Shown here one piece after another: positions 43,565 through 52,567 of a stretch of DNA of 64,000 nt (the first letter of the stretch is position 1; every line of letters starts with the position of its first letter). Source of the stretch: Nitratiruptor sp. SB155-2 (GTDB lineage Bacteria > Campylobacterota > Campylobacteria > Campylobacterales > Nitratiruptoraceae); the NCBI RefSeq assembly GCF_000010325.1, contig NC_009662.1, positions 1,570,501 to 1,634,500 on the forward strand, read 5' to 3'. The translations under genes were made by a program, and so were the position numbers. A model generated the notes under the pieces. It was not told the origin of the DNA. It worked only from the letters and a program-made list of their open reading frames with translations, and searched no databases.

Positions 43565-44116
43565 CTACTCTCCTATGATGCGAACACTGCTTGGGTCTAC
43601 ATCACATTTGTGGATATCGATGGAATGTAAATCGAGCTTCAACTCTTTATTATCCATAATACCTATCCCGTTTTCTACGATATGTTTGGCAATTTTTTGG
43701 GCTTCATTGAGTGAATGCATATAGCAGCTACCGCATTGATAGACATTGAGTTCCGGGATCTCTTCTATGCTTTTGAGCGCTAAAATATCGCGCATACTTT
43801 TTTCCCACGCTTGCGCTACATCCAGTGCACTGGGTCTTCCGATGACACTCATATAAAATCCGGTCCGACATCCCATCGGTGAAATATCGATAATTTCAAC
43901 TGTATCAGAGTTGAGGTGATCCCGCATAAAACCGGCAAACAGATGCTCTAAGGTGTGTGTTCCTTTAACACTCATAATCTCTTTATTGGGGTGACAAAAT
44001 CGAAGGTCATAAACGGTAATCTCATCACCTTTTGGTGTCTGCATCTCTTTGGCGAGCCGAACTGCAGGTGCGGGCATTTTCGTATGATCTACGGTAAAAC
44101 TCTCAAGTAGTGGCAT
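43565..44116 (-). CDS. luxS: S-ribosylhomocysteine lyase LuxS
   Basis: 183 residues. The metal-binding HTLEH motif is at 54-58 and the third ligand cysteine at about 128 in YQCGSCYMH. The catalytic cysteine is C83 in MGCRTGFY. The enzyme cleaves S-ribosylhomocysteine to homocysteine and DPD, recycling the activated methyl cycle and giving the AI-2 precursor. It is slightly longer than many LuxS proteins (about 160 residues). Confidence 0.97.
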   Translation of the reverse strand: MPLLESFTVDHTKMPAPAVRLAKEMQTPKGDEITVYDLRFCHPNKEIMSVKGTHTLEHLFAGFMRDHLNSDTVEIIDISPMGCRTGFYMSVIGRPSALDVAQAWEKSMRDILALKSIEEIPELNVYQCGSCYMHSLNEAQKIAKHIVENGIGIMDNKELKLDLHSIDIHKCDVDPSSVRIIGE

Positions 44117-44124
44117 TATTTTCC

Positions 44125-44529
44125 TTAATCAATTATTGTATTGTAATCTAAACTTTTTGCTTCTATCACATTTTGAACAGCCGCTAAAATAACGTTATCT
44201 TCAAAATTGCTGCATGCAGCCCCAATAGAAGTTTTCCCTACTGACTCGCTCTCTATGGAAAACATCAGTTTATTTGCAAGTATAGAGTAGGAATCTTCTC
44301 TATTGGAAAAAAAGACAACAGCATAATGGTGCTCATCGATTTTCATAAAACTATCCGCACAGCGGATGTTGGAAAGGATAAGATGTGATATGTCGTCTTG
44401 TGATTCATGATAGATTAGCAAAATACAGTAGGATATATCATATCGTGAACCGATACATTCGAACCGTTTGACCTCTTGTTCCAATGATGCCTTTATATGC
44501 TGAAAGAAGTTTTCGCTATTCATCATCAT
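44125..44529 (-). CDS. Degenerate GGDEF-like or unknown small protein downstream of porB
   Basis: 134 residues when started at the triple ATG at 44521-44529, 20 bases after porB; a longer in-frame reading runs back through porB and is rejected. The pattern [22 protein letters not shown] and [11 protein letters not shown] resembles the second half of a nucleotide-cyclase fold, with the GGDEF signature position occupied by unrelated residues. It ends 9 bases before luxS. No strong ribosome site is visible. Confidence 0.5.
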   Translation of the reverse strand: MMMNSENFFQHIKASLEQEVKRFECIGSRYDISYCILLIYHESQDDISHLILSNIRCADSFMKIDEHHYAVVFFSNREDSYSILANKLMFSIESESVGKTSIGAACSNFEDNVILAAVQNVIEAKSLDYNTIID

Positions 44530-44548
44530 ATATGAAGAGGAGAAGGAT

Positions 44549-45547
44549 TTATACTCCTGCCTCTTCTCTTCTTTGTAGATATTCCCATCGCGCATCCACA
44601 GCTTTTTGCCATAGATCGATAATGTGTCTGTTTTCCGGTTTGAAAAGGTGTCGAAATCTTGGTTGTGCTGCAAGATACTCCTCTACCGGTATCTTGTTTT
44701 TTGGTCTATATGTGATGTTGAGTTTAGTACTGTAGATGATTCCATGCTCGTCACGCTCATTGATGATTTCATACAATGGCCATACACAGCTGTCTACGCC
44801 AAGATCACTCACTTCGATCGTATCTTCTGGAGCATGTTTCCACTCTGTCGTACAAGCACTTTGCGCGTTAATGTAAACAGGACCATACACCTCGAAACCT
44901 TTTTGCACTTTCTTGACCAAATCTTTCCATTTGCTTGGACTCACCTGCGCAACATATGGTGCACCATGGTCTGCCATGATTTCTACCATGCTCTTTTTCA
45001 TCATTTTCTCACCATAACTTACACTTCCGGCCGGACTTGTCGTAGTACTTGCGCCGATCGGCGTAGAAGAACTTCTCTGTCCTCCAGTGTTTGCATACAC
45101 TTCGTTATCGAGACAGACATACATAAAGTTGTGACCTCGTTCAAAAGCTCCACTTAAAGACTGAAAACCGATATCGTATGTTCCACCGTCTCCAGCAAAT
45201 GCAACGATTTTAGGCTCTCTACCTTCCTCAACCATTTTCTGTGTAGCTGGTGGGAGTTTTCCTTTTTTCTTCATCACTTCATAGGCTGCACTGACAGTTG
45301 CAGCTGCGACAGCAGCATTCTCAAATCCGATATGGATCCAGCTCACATCCCAACTCGTTTTTGGGTAGACTGCCGTACACACTTCTAAACAACCGGTAGC
45401 AGTCGCTACGATTACAGGATCATCCGTTGCATTCAAAACTTCTCGAACGATAATGTTATGTGAACATCCTGGACACATCAGGTTTGCACCTTCAAACCTG
45501 TCATTTGAGAGTGAAAACTCTTTTAAGTTTTTAATCTTTTTTACCAT
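44549..45547 (-). CDS. porB: Pyruvate:ferredoxin oxidoreductase, beta subunit
   Basis: 332 residues. Thiamine-diphosphate-binding subunit with the cluster motif CPGCSHN at the N-terminus, the TPP motif FAGDGGTYDIGFQSLSGAFE, and YVCLDNEVYANTGGQRSSST, which are all typical of PorB. Works with porA, porD and porG to interconvert pyruvate and acetyl-CoA with CO2 and ferredoxin. In autotrophic Campylobacterota it runs in the pyruvate-synthesis direction with the reductive TCA cycle. Confidence 0.96.
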   Translation of the reverse strand: MVKKIKNLKEFSLSNDRFEGANLMCPGCSHNIIVREVLNATDDPVIVATATGCLEVCTAVYPKTSWDVSWIHIGFENAAVAAATVSAAYEVMKKKGKLPPATQKMVEEGREPKIVAFAGDGGTYDIGFQSLSGAFERGHNFMYVCLDNEVYANTGGQRSSSTPIGASTTTSPAGSVSYGEKMMKKSMVEIMADHGAPYVAQVSPSKWKDLVKKVQKGFEVYGPVYINAQSACTTEWKHAPEDTIEVSDLGVDSCVWPLYEIINERDEHGIIYSTKLNITYRPKNKIPVEEYLAAQPRFRHLFKPENRHIIDLWQKAVDARWEYLQRREEAGV

Positions 45548-45559
45548 CTCTTCCCCCTC

Positions 45560-46777
45560 TTAATAAAACGATAGCTTCGGACCTCTAAGTCCCAAGAACT
45601 GTTGCAATGGCACAACTACCTCGCCAGCTTTCGCACACTTGTCAAGATCTTCATACACACCTTTAAGCATATCAATTGTAGTATCTCGTCCGCCAAGTCC
45701 ATAGATGTAGTTGAGCACTATCGGCGATTTTCCATGTGCAAGCATAGTGGCACTGATTTCGTTGAAAAGTGCACCAAATGTTCCACCAGGAGCACTTCTA
45801 TCCATAGCTGCTACAGCCTTGACATTGTCCAGAGCTTGTGCAACCTCTTTAAATGGGAATGGGCGAAGAACTCTTAAACTAACGACTCCAGCTTTAATCC
45901 CTTGTTGACGCATCTCGTCAGCTGCGATTCTCGCACTCTCAACTGTCGTCCCAAGCGCAAAGATAGCCACATCCGCATCATCCATTTTATAGGTATATAC
46001 AAGATCATATTCTCTGCCGGTTCTCTCTTTAAATTCATTGAAAACTTTTTTGATCGTATCAAATGAATTCATCAAGTCGTTATGCTGTCTCGCTTTGTGT
46101 TCAAAGTGCCAATCCTCTTCCGTTTGCACACCGTGTGTTACAGGATTTGCAACATCGAGCATGGAATTAACCGCCTTATACTCTCCTACGAACTCTTGTG
46201 CTTCTTCATCTTGAAGGGGTCGTACGTTTTGAGCAGTATGAGAACAGATAAAACCGTCTTGATGTACCATCACAGGAAGTCGGACATTGAGATCTTCACC
46301 GATTTTAAAAGCCATCAAGGTCAAATCATAGGCTTCTTGCGGATTGTACGAACACAGATTGATCCATCCGGCATCCCGACCAAGATACATATCGGAGTGG
46401 TCCCCGTTAACGTTCAATGGAGCCGCAAGCGCACGATTGACAACCGTCAAGACAATAGGAAGTCGCATCCCGCTTGCTTGATAGAGGACCTCTACCATGA
46501 GCGCAAAACCTTGTGAACTTGTCGCGGTAGCTGCTCTTACCCCTGCAGCACTTGCAGCGACACAACCACTCATTGCTGAGTGCTCAGACTCAACCATGAT
46601 AAATTCACCATCTACATATCCATCTGCCAAAAACTTGGAGTAGTTTTGAACAATCGGTGTAGAAGGAGTAATAGGATATGCAGCCAATATATCGACTTGC
46701 GCTTGTCTGAGCGCATGGGCGGCTGCCATATTTCCATCCCAAACCTCTACTTCATTTAATTCATACTTTTTTGCCAT
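45560..46777 (-). CDS. porA: Pyruvate:ferredoxin oxidoreductase, alpha subunit
   Basis: 405 residues. Contains the pyrimidine-binding domain (AAYPITPSTPIVQNYSKFLA; ESEHSAMSGCVAASAAGVRA) that activates thiamine diphosphate at the interface with PorB, and the middle domain with ALGTTVESARIAADEMRQQG. Twelve bases separate it from porB. Typical length for the four-subunit type. Confidence 0.96.
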   Translation of the reverse strand: MAKKYELNEVEVWDGNMAAAHALRQAQVDILAAYPITPSTPIVQNYSKFLADGYVDGEFIMVESEHSAMSGCVAASAAGVRAATATSSQGFALMVEVLYQASGMRLPIVLTVVNRALAAPLNVNGDHSDMYLGRDAGWINLCSYNPQEAYDLTLMAFKIGEDLNVRLPVMVHQDGFICSHTAQNVRPLQDEEAQEFVGEYKAVNSMLDVANPVTHGVQTEEDWHFEHKARQHNDLMNSFDTIKKVFNEFKERTGREYDLVYTYKMDDADVAIFALGTTVESARIAADEMRQQGIKAGVVSLRVLRPFPFKEVAQALDNVKAVAAMDRSAPGGTFGALFNEISATMLAHGKSPIVLNYIYGLGGRDTTIDMLKGVYEDLDKCAKAGEVVVPLQQFLGLRGPKLSFY

Positions 46778-46787
46778 TTGCTATCCT

Positions 46788-47219
46788 TTACTTCTTCTCT
46801 TCTTTTTTCGGCCACTGAGCCAGTGCTTGATCGTTTTCCATATGTTCAGGAAACATCAAAAGCGATTTAGGATTTGTTGGACACACCTCTACACAGATAC
46901 CGCATCCTTTACAGTGCTCATATATAATTCCGATCATCTTCTTGTCACGGCTCAAAATGGAGATATCGGGACAAAATACCCAGCAAAACTGACAGTCGAT
47001 GCAGAGATCTCGATTGTATACAGGTTTCTCCACACGCCAATCACCTACTTGCCACTCATGAGAGTTTGTGGGAGCGTAAGGCCGTTCGTCTAACGGAACC
47101 TCAACCACATCTTCTACAGGTTCAGTAAAAGAAAAGAGTGCAGCTCCAGGAATCAGCTCATCCCATCCAAGATCTTTTATCTCTTCTACGTCTTTAATCT
47201 CTTTTAAATCTTTTGCCAT
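46788..47219 (-). CDS. porD: Pyruvate:ferredoxin oxidoreductase, delta (ferredoxin-like) subunit
   Basis: 143 residues with two [4Fe-4S] motifs: CIDCQFCWVFCPD and CKGCGICVEVCPTNP. It transfers electrons from the catalytic subunits to external ferredoxin. The N-terminal ~70 residues are an extension that may bind PorA. Located between porG and porA. Confidence 0.95.
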   Translation of the reverse strand: MAKDLKEIKDVEEIKDLGWDELIPGAALFSFTEPVEDVVEVPLDERPYAPTNSHEWQVGDWRVEKPVYNRDLCIDCQFCWVFCPDISILSRDKKMIGIIYEHCKGCGICVEVCPTNPKSLLMFPEHMENDQALAQWPKKEEKK

Positions 47220-47229
47220 CGCCTATCCT

Positions 47230-47787
47230 TTAGTGTACTTCATTATATGCTCGCTCAATAGCGGCCATATTCGCATCAATAATTTTTTGTGGGAATTTAG
47301 AAAGCACTCTTTTCATAGCCTCTTGAAAATAGTCCAACTCGAACATTCCGGACACTTTCATCAATGCACCAAGCATTGGGGCATTTGGAATTGCCCGGCC
47401 GATAGTGTCAAGAGAGATCTGCATACAGTCGACCACATAGACATCTTTTCCTTCCAATTTTGGCTGAGACTTGATAAGTTCTTCCTTGGAAAGGTGTGTT
47501 GTGATGATATATTTTGTCGACTCTTTTTCATTTGCTGTAATGTCAGCTGTATAGGTGAGTCCCGGGTCAATAACCAAAACATAATCCGGTCTCATAAATT
47601 TTTCATGATTGAGAATTGGTGCATCATCGACTCTGTTGTATGCCGTCATAGCAGCACCCCGTTTTGCTGAACCATAAAAGGCAAAAGCTTGAACAAACTT
47701 TCCTGTATTTGCCACAACGTCAGCCAGCCCCTTCGCTCCAGTAACAGCTCCCTGTCCCGCTCGGCTGTGCCATCTGATTTCTAACAT
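47230..47787 (-). CDS. porG: Pyruvate:ferredoxin oxidoreductase, gamma subunit
   Basis: 185 residues with the family start EIRWHSRAGQGAVTGAKGLADVVA and the AFYGSAKRGAAMTAYNRV segment, typical of the gamma subunit. First gene of the por operon; ribosome site AGGAGC. The upstream region holds a possible promoter. Confidence 0.95.
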   Translation of the reverse strand: MLEIRWHSRAGQGAVTGAKGLADVVANTGKFVQAFAFYGSAKRGAAMTAYNRVDDAPILNHEKFMRPDYVLVIDPGLTYTADITANEKESTKYIITTHLSKEELIKSQPKLEGKDVYVVDCMQISLDTIGRAIPNAPMLGALMKVSGMFELDYFQEAMKRVLSKFPQKIIDANMAAIERAYNEVH

Positions 47788-47935
47788 AGTAGCTCCTATT
47801 TTTTGCTTATTTGAGATTTGTTACCAAATTGTAATCAAGCACATCTTAAATCAATATTAGAGTCTATTATCTCCAATATAAGATAAAAGGGCTCTTAAAG
47901 AGTTAAGTTCCATTTTTTTTCAAGATGAAAAGGTA
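47788..47935 (-). promoter_or_regulatory. porGDAB upstream region
   Basis: 148-base gap. On the minus strand, TTGATT then TACAAT with a 15-base spacer (about 47828-47854) is a plausible promoter. A near-palindrome TTTGTTACCAAA lies at about 47817-47828 and could be a regulator site. No gene is visible. Confidence 0.35.
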
Positions 47936-48580
47936 TTATGTACAGGTTTTTTGTATGAGTTCGACAGCTTCCAAAGCTGTAGAAGCAATATGGGTAGAAC
48001 ATCGTTGCAGTTGCCTGTCTGTCGCATATCCACATGTCACACCAACGCAAGAAATACCTGCTCGTTTGGCTGCATCCATATCCAAACAGGTATCCCCCAC
48101 CATCCAGGTATACTCTTTTAAAGCATCAATTTTTTTTATCGCTTTGATAAGGGGTTCTGGATGCGGTTTTGGATGAATGACATCTTCTCTCCCTATGATG
48201 CAGGAGAAGTAGTTTTCCAGTCCAAAAAATGCCATAAGCTCTTTTGAATATTTCCCTGTTTTCGTCGTAACAATCGCCAAGTTTGCAAAAGAATGGGCCT
48301 GCAGTATTGCCTCTTTTGCATCGGGAAGCAGTTTCGTTTTTTTGGTAAAGATAGAATGGTAATGTTCTTTATATGCCGCGACACACTGCTCTATACCGCT
48401 TTTTACACCTATATGGGCAAACATAAAATCGAGGGGATGGCCAATCAGTTTGACAATATCTTCATCTTCGACTTGTACATTGCTGCATCGTCGAAGAGCA
48501 TGATGAAAACTCTCTAAAATAGCTTCAGTCGAATCGATGAGCGTGCCATCCAGATCAAACAAAATTGTGCATTTTTTCAT
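47936..48580 (-). CDS. gph: HAD-family phosphatase (phosphoglycolate phosphatase-like)
   Basis: 214 residues. HAD motif I is LFDLDGTLIDS at 8-18 with the nucleophile aspartate; motif II IVTTK near 110; motif III lysine in HPKPHPEPL; motif IV VGDTCLDMDAAKRAG. The cap and overall length fit Gph-type phosphoglycolate phosphatases, but the substrate is not certain. Its start overlaps the stop of the binding-protein gene (ATGA). Confidence 0.88.
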   Translation of the reverse strand: MKKCTILFDLDGTLIDSTEAILESFHHALRRCSNVQVEDEDIVKLIGHPLDFMFAHIGVKSGIEQCVAAYKEHYHSIFTKKTKLLPDAKEAILQAHSFANLAIVTTKTGKYSKELMAFFGLENYFSCIIGREDVIHPKPHPEPLIKAIKKIDALKEYTWMVGDTCLDMDAAKRAGISCVGVTCGYATDRQLQRCSTHIASTALEAVELIQKTCT

Positions 48581-50076
48581 GGTTTTATCCAGTCAATCTC
48601 GTTATGCATGATACCGACGATTGACGGTTCAACGTTTCGTATAGCAGCATTTACTGCAGTAATGGTATTTGGTATATATAAAAAGATGTATGGATTGTCT
48701 TGCACGATAAGTGCAAAGATTTTTTGATATATTTTCGATAGTTTTTTACGATCTATCGTATTTTCTGCCTTTTTGATCAATGCATCCACGATCGCATTTT
48801 TATACGATACGAGATTAAATCCACCAATCTTTGCAGAATCACTGTGCCAAATAGAGTAGGCATCCGGAGTCAGCCCTAGTCCCCATCCAAGTAGTATCGT
48901 GTCAAATTTTCTAGGAATGACGACAGTATTTAAAAAAGCTTGCCACTCCATAGCACGAATCGTAACTTTGACACCGATCTTTGCAAGTTGATATTGAATA
49001 ATCTGTGCTGCATAGAGCCGAATAGAGTTGTTCGAATTGGTCGCTATTTCAAAACGCAATGGATGTTTCTTATCGTATCCAGCCTCTTTTAACAATCGTT
49101 TTGCCCGCTCTAAATCAGTTTTTGGCGGTTTTATATCGGGGTTGAAAGCAAAAGTTCCTGGCATAAATGGACCTGTACAAACTTTGCCATGAGAAAAAAA
49201 GAGGATATCGATGAGCTCTTGCCTATCGATTGCAAGGTTGATAGCTTGCCTAACCCTGGCATCTTGAAACTTTTTTCGTTTGAGATTTAACCCAAGGTAG
49301 GTATAGCCGTGGCTTGGCTGTTCGTAAATGTTGTAATATTTTTTAAAGTTGCTGTCAATTTGGCGCTCCAGTTGCAGAGGTGATAGGGAACCAACATCCA
49401 GTTTTTTCGATTTGAGCATCAAAAATTGTGTAGATGGATCGGGAACAAAATGATAGTAGATTTTTTCGATATAGGGTTTATGCTCAAAATAGTGCACATT
49501 TGCTTTGAGCACTATTTCGCCGGAATGTTCAAACTTTTCAAGTCTATATGGACCCGTTCCAATAGGAGATTGATTGAATCTACTGGTCATTAGATTTTTT
49601 TCATGCCGCAGCAGATGCTCAGGCAACATGCCTATCATCCAGGTCTGCAATGCTTTGTAATAAGGCTTTTTATATGTCACTACAAGATGGTATGGATCGA
49701 CTATTTTGACATTGGCTACATACCGAAACTCACTCGAATAGGGGGTAAAGACCTTTGGAGAAGTGATCGTTTGATAGGTAAACAGAACATCTTGCGCCGT
49801 AAACGGTTTTCCATCATGCCATACAACATTTCTTCTCAGCTCAATCCATAATCTTGTAGGTGTGAGAAACTTCCACGATTTTGCCAAATCACCGACAACG
49901 TTTCCATTTTTATCGTATTTGAAAAGACCATTAAATATCCATCCGGCAATCTCTCCGCTTGCACTGTCCGTTGCTAAAATAGGGTTGATTCGGCTTGGAT
50001 TGGCACCGAGTGCCATGTGGAGTGCTGATGCGTTAAGAACAATGAAAGATAGAATCAGTAAAAAAAACGGTCTCAT
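48577..50076 (-). CDS. ABC transporter family 5 solute-binding protein (oligopeptide/dipeptide/nickel type)
   Basis: 499 residues with a signal peptide (FFLLILSFIVLNASA). The SBP_bac_5 pattern is seen in LAKSWKFLTPTRLWIELRRN, VWHDGKPFTAQDVLFTYQTI and DARVRQAINLAIDRQELIDI. No permease or ATPase genes lie next to it, so its transporter partners are elsewhere. It is packed between the rhodanese and phosphatase genes. Ligand unknown. Confidence 0.88.
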   Translation of the reverse strand: MRPFFLLILSFIVLNASALHMALGANPSRINPILATDSASGEIAGWIFNGLFKYDKNGNVVGDLAKSWKFLTPTRLWIELRRNVVWHDGKPFTAQDVLFTYQTITSPKVFTPYSSEFRYVANVKIVDPYHLVVTYKKPYYKALQTWMIGMLPEHLLRHEKNLMTSRFNQSPIGTGPYRLEKFEHSGEIVLKANVHYFEHKPYIEKIYYHFVPDPSTQFLMLKSKKLDVGSLSPLQLERQIDSNFKKYYNIYEQPSHGYTYLGLNLKRKKFQDARVRQAINLAIDRQELIDILFFSHGKVCTGPFMPGTFAFNPDIKPPKTDLERAKRLLKEAGYDKKHPLRFEIATNSNNSIRLYAAQIIQYQLAKIGVKVTIRAMEWQAFLNTVVIPRKFDTILLGWGLGLTPDAYSIWHSDSAKIGGFNLVSYKNAIVDALIKKAENTIDRKKLSKIYQKIFALIVQDNPYIFLYIPNTITAVNAAIRNVEPSIVGIMHNEIDWIKP

Positions 50077-50429
50077 TGAGAAATTGGTTCAAACTCGTTG
50101 CCATCAGCATGCCAAGAGTAAATACCACCTGCTAGATGCATTGCATTTGTATATCCCATTTGATTGGCTAAAAAGTTCCCAACAGTCGCAGTTCTACTTC
50201 CCGTTCGACAGATTAAAACAAATGGAGTATCTTTTGTTGGCACCAATTTTTGAAACTCATCCATAAATGCATCGATATTATATCGACCAAACTCATCGAA
50301 GAAAGTAAGTAGTTTCGACCCTGGAACTACACCAGTCTGCTGCCATTCCATAGGTGTACGAATATCGATAAGTACGACGCCTTCATTTTTCAGTTTTTTT
50401 AGATATTCAGGAGATATATCTTTGAGCAT
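50073..50429 (-). CDS. Single-domain rhodanese
   Basis: 118 residues, one rhodanese domain. DIRTPMEWQQTGVVPGS at the N-terminus and the active-site loop CRTGSRT with the persulfide-forming cysteine near 87 are intact, followed by AMHLAGGIYSWH. No signal peptide, so it acts in the cytoplasm, probably in sulfur transfer. Overlaps the next gene by 4 bases. Confidence 0.92.
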   Translation of the reverse strand: MLKDISPEYLKKLKNEGVVLIDIRTPMEWQQTGVVPGSKLLTFFDEFGRYNIDAFMDEFQKLVPTKDTPFVLICRTGSRTATVGNFLANQMGYTNAMHLAGGIYSWHADGNEFEPISQ

Positions 50430-50450
50430 CCTGCCCCTTTTGAAAGTATG

Positions 50451-50465
50451 GGGACCAAAGGTCCC
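50451..50465. terminator. Short hairpin after rpsI
   Basis: Perfect inverted repeat GGGACC-AAA-GGTCCC, 10 bases beyond the rpsI stop. No clear run of T follows on the minus strand, so it may be a weak terminator or processing signal. Confidence 0.4.
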
Positions 50466-50474
50466 AAAAGTATA

Positions 50475-50864
50475 TTAACGTTTTGAGAACTGAGGAGATC
50501 TTCTTGCTTTGTGTTTTCCGTATTTCTTTCTTTCAACAACCCGAGCATCTCTTGTCAATAGGCCATGTGGTTTTAGAACAGATCGCAAGTTGTCATCCAT
50601 TGCACAAAGTGCTTTAGAGATACCGTGTTTCAACGCATCCGCTTGGGCTGAATATCCTCCGCCTAGCGTTGTAGCTACCACATCTACACTTTCGCTCATT
50701 TTTGTAAGAGCCAAAGGGAGTCGCACTCTGAGTTTCAACGCTTCATGACCCCCAAGCCACTCATCCAAACTCATGCCGTTTACTGTGATTTTTCCACTGC
50801 CTTTTGTAAGCCAGACTTTCGCTACAGCCGTCTTTCTCTTCCCTGTTGCATAAATTCTACTCAT
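50475..50864 (-). CDS. rpsI: 30S ribosomal protein S9
   Basis: 129 residues. [23 protein letters not shown] at the N-terminus and the basic tail [19 protein letters not shown] are canonical for S9; the last Lys-Arg reaches the P-site tRNA. One base separates it from rplM, the usual pairing. Confidence 0.98.
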   Translation of the reverse strand: MSRIYATGKRKTAVAKVWLTKGSGKITVNGMSLDEWLGGHEALKLRVRLPLALTKMSESVDVVATTLGGGYSAQADALKHGISKALCAMDDNLRSVLKPHGLLTRDARVVERKKYGKHKARRSPQFSKR

Positions 50865-50865
50865 C

Positions 50866-51285
50866 TTAGTTTCCCTTTACTTGTGCTGTATGAGGATGTT
50901 CGCTTCCCGGATATACTTTGAGTTTTTTGAGCATTGCTCGGCCAAGTTTTGTTTTTGGAAGCATACCTCGTGTTGCTAGTTTAAAAAGTTTTTCTGGATT
51001 TTTCTCTCTAAGCTCTGCAAGTTTTTCACTTTTAACCCCACCAAAATAACCGGTGTGTCTATGATACTCTTTACTCTCTTTGTTGCCGCTCACTTTCACT
51101 TTAGATGCATTGATAACGACAACGTAATCACCACAGTCTACATGTGGAGTATAGTTTGGTTTATGTTTTCCTCTTAAAAGCGTTGCAATTTCTGTTACGA
51201 GTCGACCGAAAGTCTTCCCTTCAGCATCGATTACATGCCATTTTCTTTCAACCTCATTGGGTTTTACCATTCGTGTAAACTTCAT
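50866..51285 (-). CDS. rplM: 50S ribosomal protein L13
   Basis: 139 residues with [28 protein letters not shown] and the [21 protein letters not shown] signature in its parts, typical of L13. It leads the rplM-rpsI operon; a TACAAT box is found 35 bases upstream. Confidence 0.98.
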   Translation of the reverse strand: MKFTRMVKPNEVERKWHVIDAEGKTFGRLVTEIATLLRGKHKPNYTPHVDCGDYVVVINASKVKVSGNKESKEYHRHTGYFGGVKSEKLAELREKNPEKLFKLATRGMLPKTKLGRAMLKKLKVYPGSEHPHTAQVKGN

Positions 51286-51319
51286 CGCGCACTACCCTTT
51301 TACATATTTGATGAGTGTG

Positions 51320-51325
51320 ATTGTA
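51320..51325 (-). promoter_or_regulatory. Possible -10 box for rplM-rpsI
   Basis: TACAAT on the minus strand, 35 bases before the rplM start in a 69-base gap. AT-rich sequence lies upstream, with no clear -35. Confidence 0.4.
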
Positions 51326-51354
51326 CACATCGTTTTATTAATTTTTGCTTAATT

Positions 51355-51858
51355 TTAGTTATTTTTAAGTTTTTTCTGCTGAATTATTCGTCGTGTAGAG
51401 AGTTTGAAGAGTTCGTAGTTTACAAGACCATCTTTTTCTATCTTCAATTCGATATTCCATCGTCCTTCCAAAGGGAGTTGTACCTCGGTAATATATTCTC
51501 CATTTCTATAGATGGCACTGGTTTTCTTATCAAATTTTGACGTCTCTGGTCTGGTAAAAAGTACTGTTACCTTTGCATCGCTTACGGGACTTCCCGATTT
51601 GTCGAGTATTTTGAACTCAAATATTGCGTTTGGATAAGAAAGTTTTTGTGTTACCAGAACTACATCATATTTTTTATGAAACGCCTTTTTCATTGCTTCA
51701 ATTTTATAGTAGTTCTTGTCCACATCTTGGTACTTCATCATAAAAGACTCATCTAGCTCAACAGGATTGTCGATAGCGGTTTTTACAGTCCATACACCGA
51801 GAGTAATAGCGAATACTACAAGAGCTATGATGAAGTGTGGCCAGTAGTTTTTATTCAT
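51355..51858 (-). CDS. FixH-family membrane protein
   Basis: 167 residues: one membrane helix at about 8-28 (FIIALVVFAITLGVWTVKTA), then a periplasmic beta-sandwich with VSDAKVTVLFTRPETSKFDK and WNIELKIEKDG, the pattern of FixH. FixH proteins assist cbb3 oxidase maturation or associate with cation-pump genes. It is last in the cco cluster and overlaps the TPM-domain gene by 4 bases. Confidence 0.82.
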   Translation of the reverse strand: MNKNYWPHFIIALVVFAITLGVWTVKTAIDNPVELDESFMMKYQDVDKNYYKIEAMKKAFHKKYDVVLVTQKLSYPNAIFEFKILDKSGSPVSDAKVTVLFTRPETSKFDKKTSAIYRNGEYITEVQLPLEGRWNIELKIEKDGLVNYELFKLSTRRIIQQKKLKNN

Positions 51859-52457
51859 TTTTTTACAAATCTCCTATAGATAAAATTCAATAAAATCAGT
51901 GCAAGTATAGAATAAAACACCACTCTCAACCAATAATAGATCTCTCTATTTGTACTTCCTATGCTTGATTTCAGGTTGACGCCGTAGCTTTTTGCAATTT
52001 GATCAGCGATTTCTGCGTATCCGTTGAGAAGGGCAGCTTCTACCGCAGCGTCTGGATTTTTCATATGTGAAGTTAAGATAGGAATGATAGTGCCTTTCCA
52101 AGGCAATGGACTTAAAATCTCCTCTTTATCGAACCTTTTTGAAAGTGAAGGAGAGTTGATGATATCCACTTTGTGCTCTTTGACAGATAGAGTAAGCAGA
52201 ATATATGGATCTTGTAACTTGGAGGACAAGCTCTTTTCAAAAGCATCTATCTTTTTCCCTTTCATCTCCTTAACAGCAGCCAGATAGATGCGTACACCAG
52301 TTTTTTTAAAAACCTCGTTGCCTATCTCGTTGATTTTATTCACCGTTTTTTGAGGAAGTATGCCTTCATTAAGCAGGATAAAGTTTTGTTCAGCAAAAAG
52401 GAAAAGATTCAACACGAACACGAGGGCAAGTGCCCTCAACATATGATTGTGCCCCAT
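51855..52457 (-). CDS. TPM-domain membrane-anchored protein in the cbb3 cluster
   Basis: 200 residues from the ATG that overlaps the micro-ORF stop (TGATG). The ATG five codons later (MLRALALVFVLNLFLFA) would give a tighter signal peptide. A TPM-like domain (about 25-145) includes GNEVFKKTGVRIYLAAVKEM and DPYILLTLSVKEHKVDII. A C-terminal membrane helix lies at about 175-192. TPM proteins are linked to photosystem repair in plants and have unclear roles in bacteria. Placement between CcoG and FixH suggests a role in oxidase assembly, inferred only. Confidence 0.72.
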   Translation of the reverse strand: MGHNHMLRALALVFVLNLFLFAEQNFILLNEGILPQKTVNKINEIGNEVFKKTGVRIYLAAVKEMKGKKIDAFEKSLSSKLQDPYILLTLSVKEHKVDIINSPSLSKRFDKEEILSPLPWKGTIIPILTSHMKNPDAAVEAALLNGYAEIADQIAKSYGVNLKSSIGSTNREIYYWLRVVFYSILALILLNFIYRRFVKK

Positions 52458-52558
52458 CAGCCAACATAAGCGTGGAATGGAGTTGCCACTGCCCAAAGAG
52501 AAAGTGCTGCCATACCGAGCAGCATCCATGCAATGATTGTTTCAAACTTATCGACCAT
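52457..52558 (-). CDS. 33-residue membrane micro-protein in the cbb3 cluster
   Basis: ATG at 52556-52558 with an ideal AGGAGG seven bases upstream. It encodes MVDKFETIIAWMLLGMAALS followed by 13 residues ending in HAYVG, i.e. one membrane helix with a charged N-terminus. Its stop overlaps the next start as TGATG and it lies 9 bases after ccoG. The ribosome site and coupling make translation very likely. Small single-helix subunits are common in cbb3 oxidases, so it may be an accessory subunit. Confidence 0.72.
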   Translation of the reverse strand: MVDKFETIIAWMLLGMAALSLWAVATPFHAYVG

Positions 52559-52567
52559 GATATCCTC

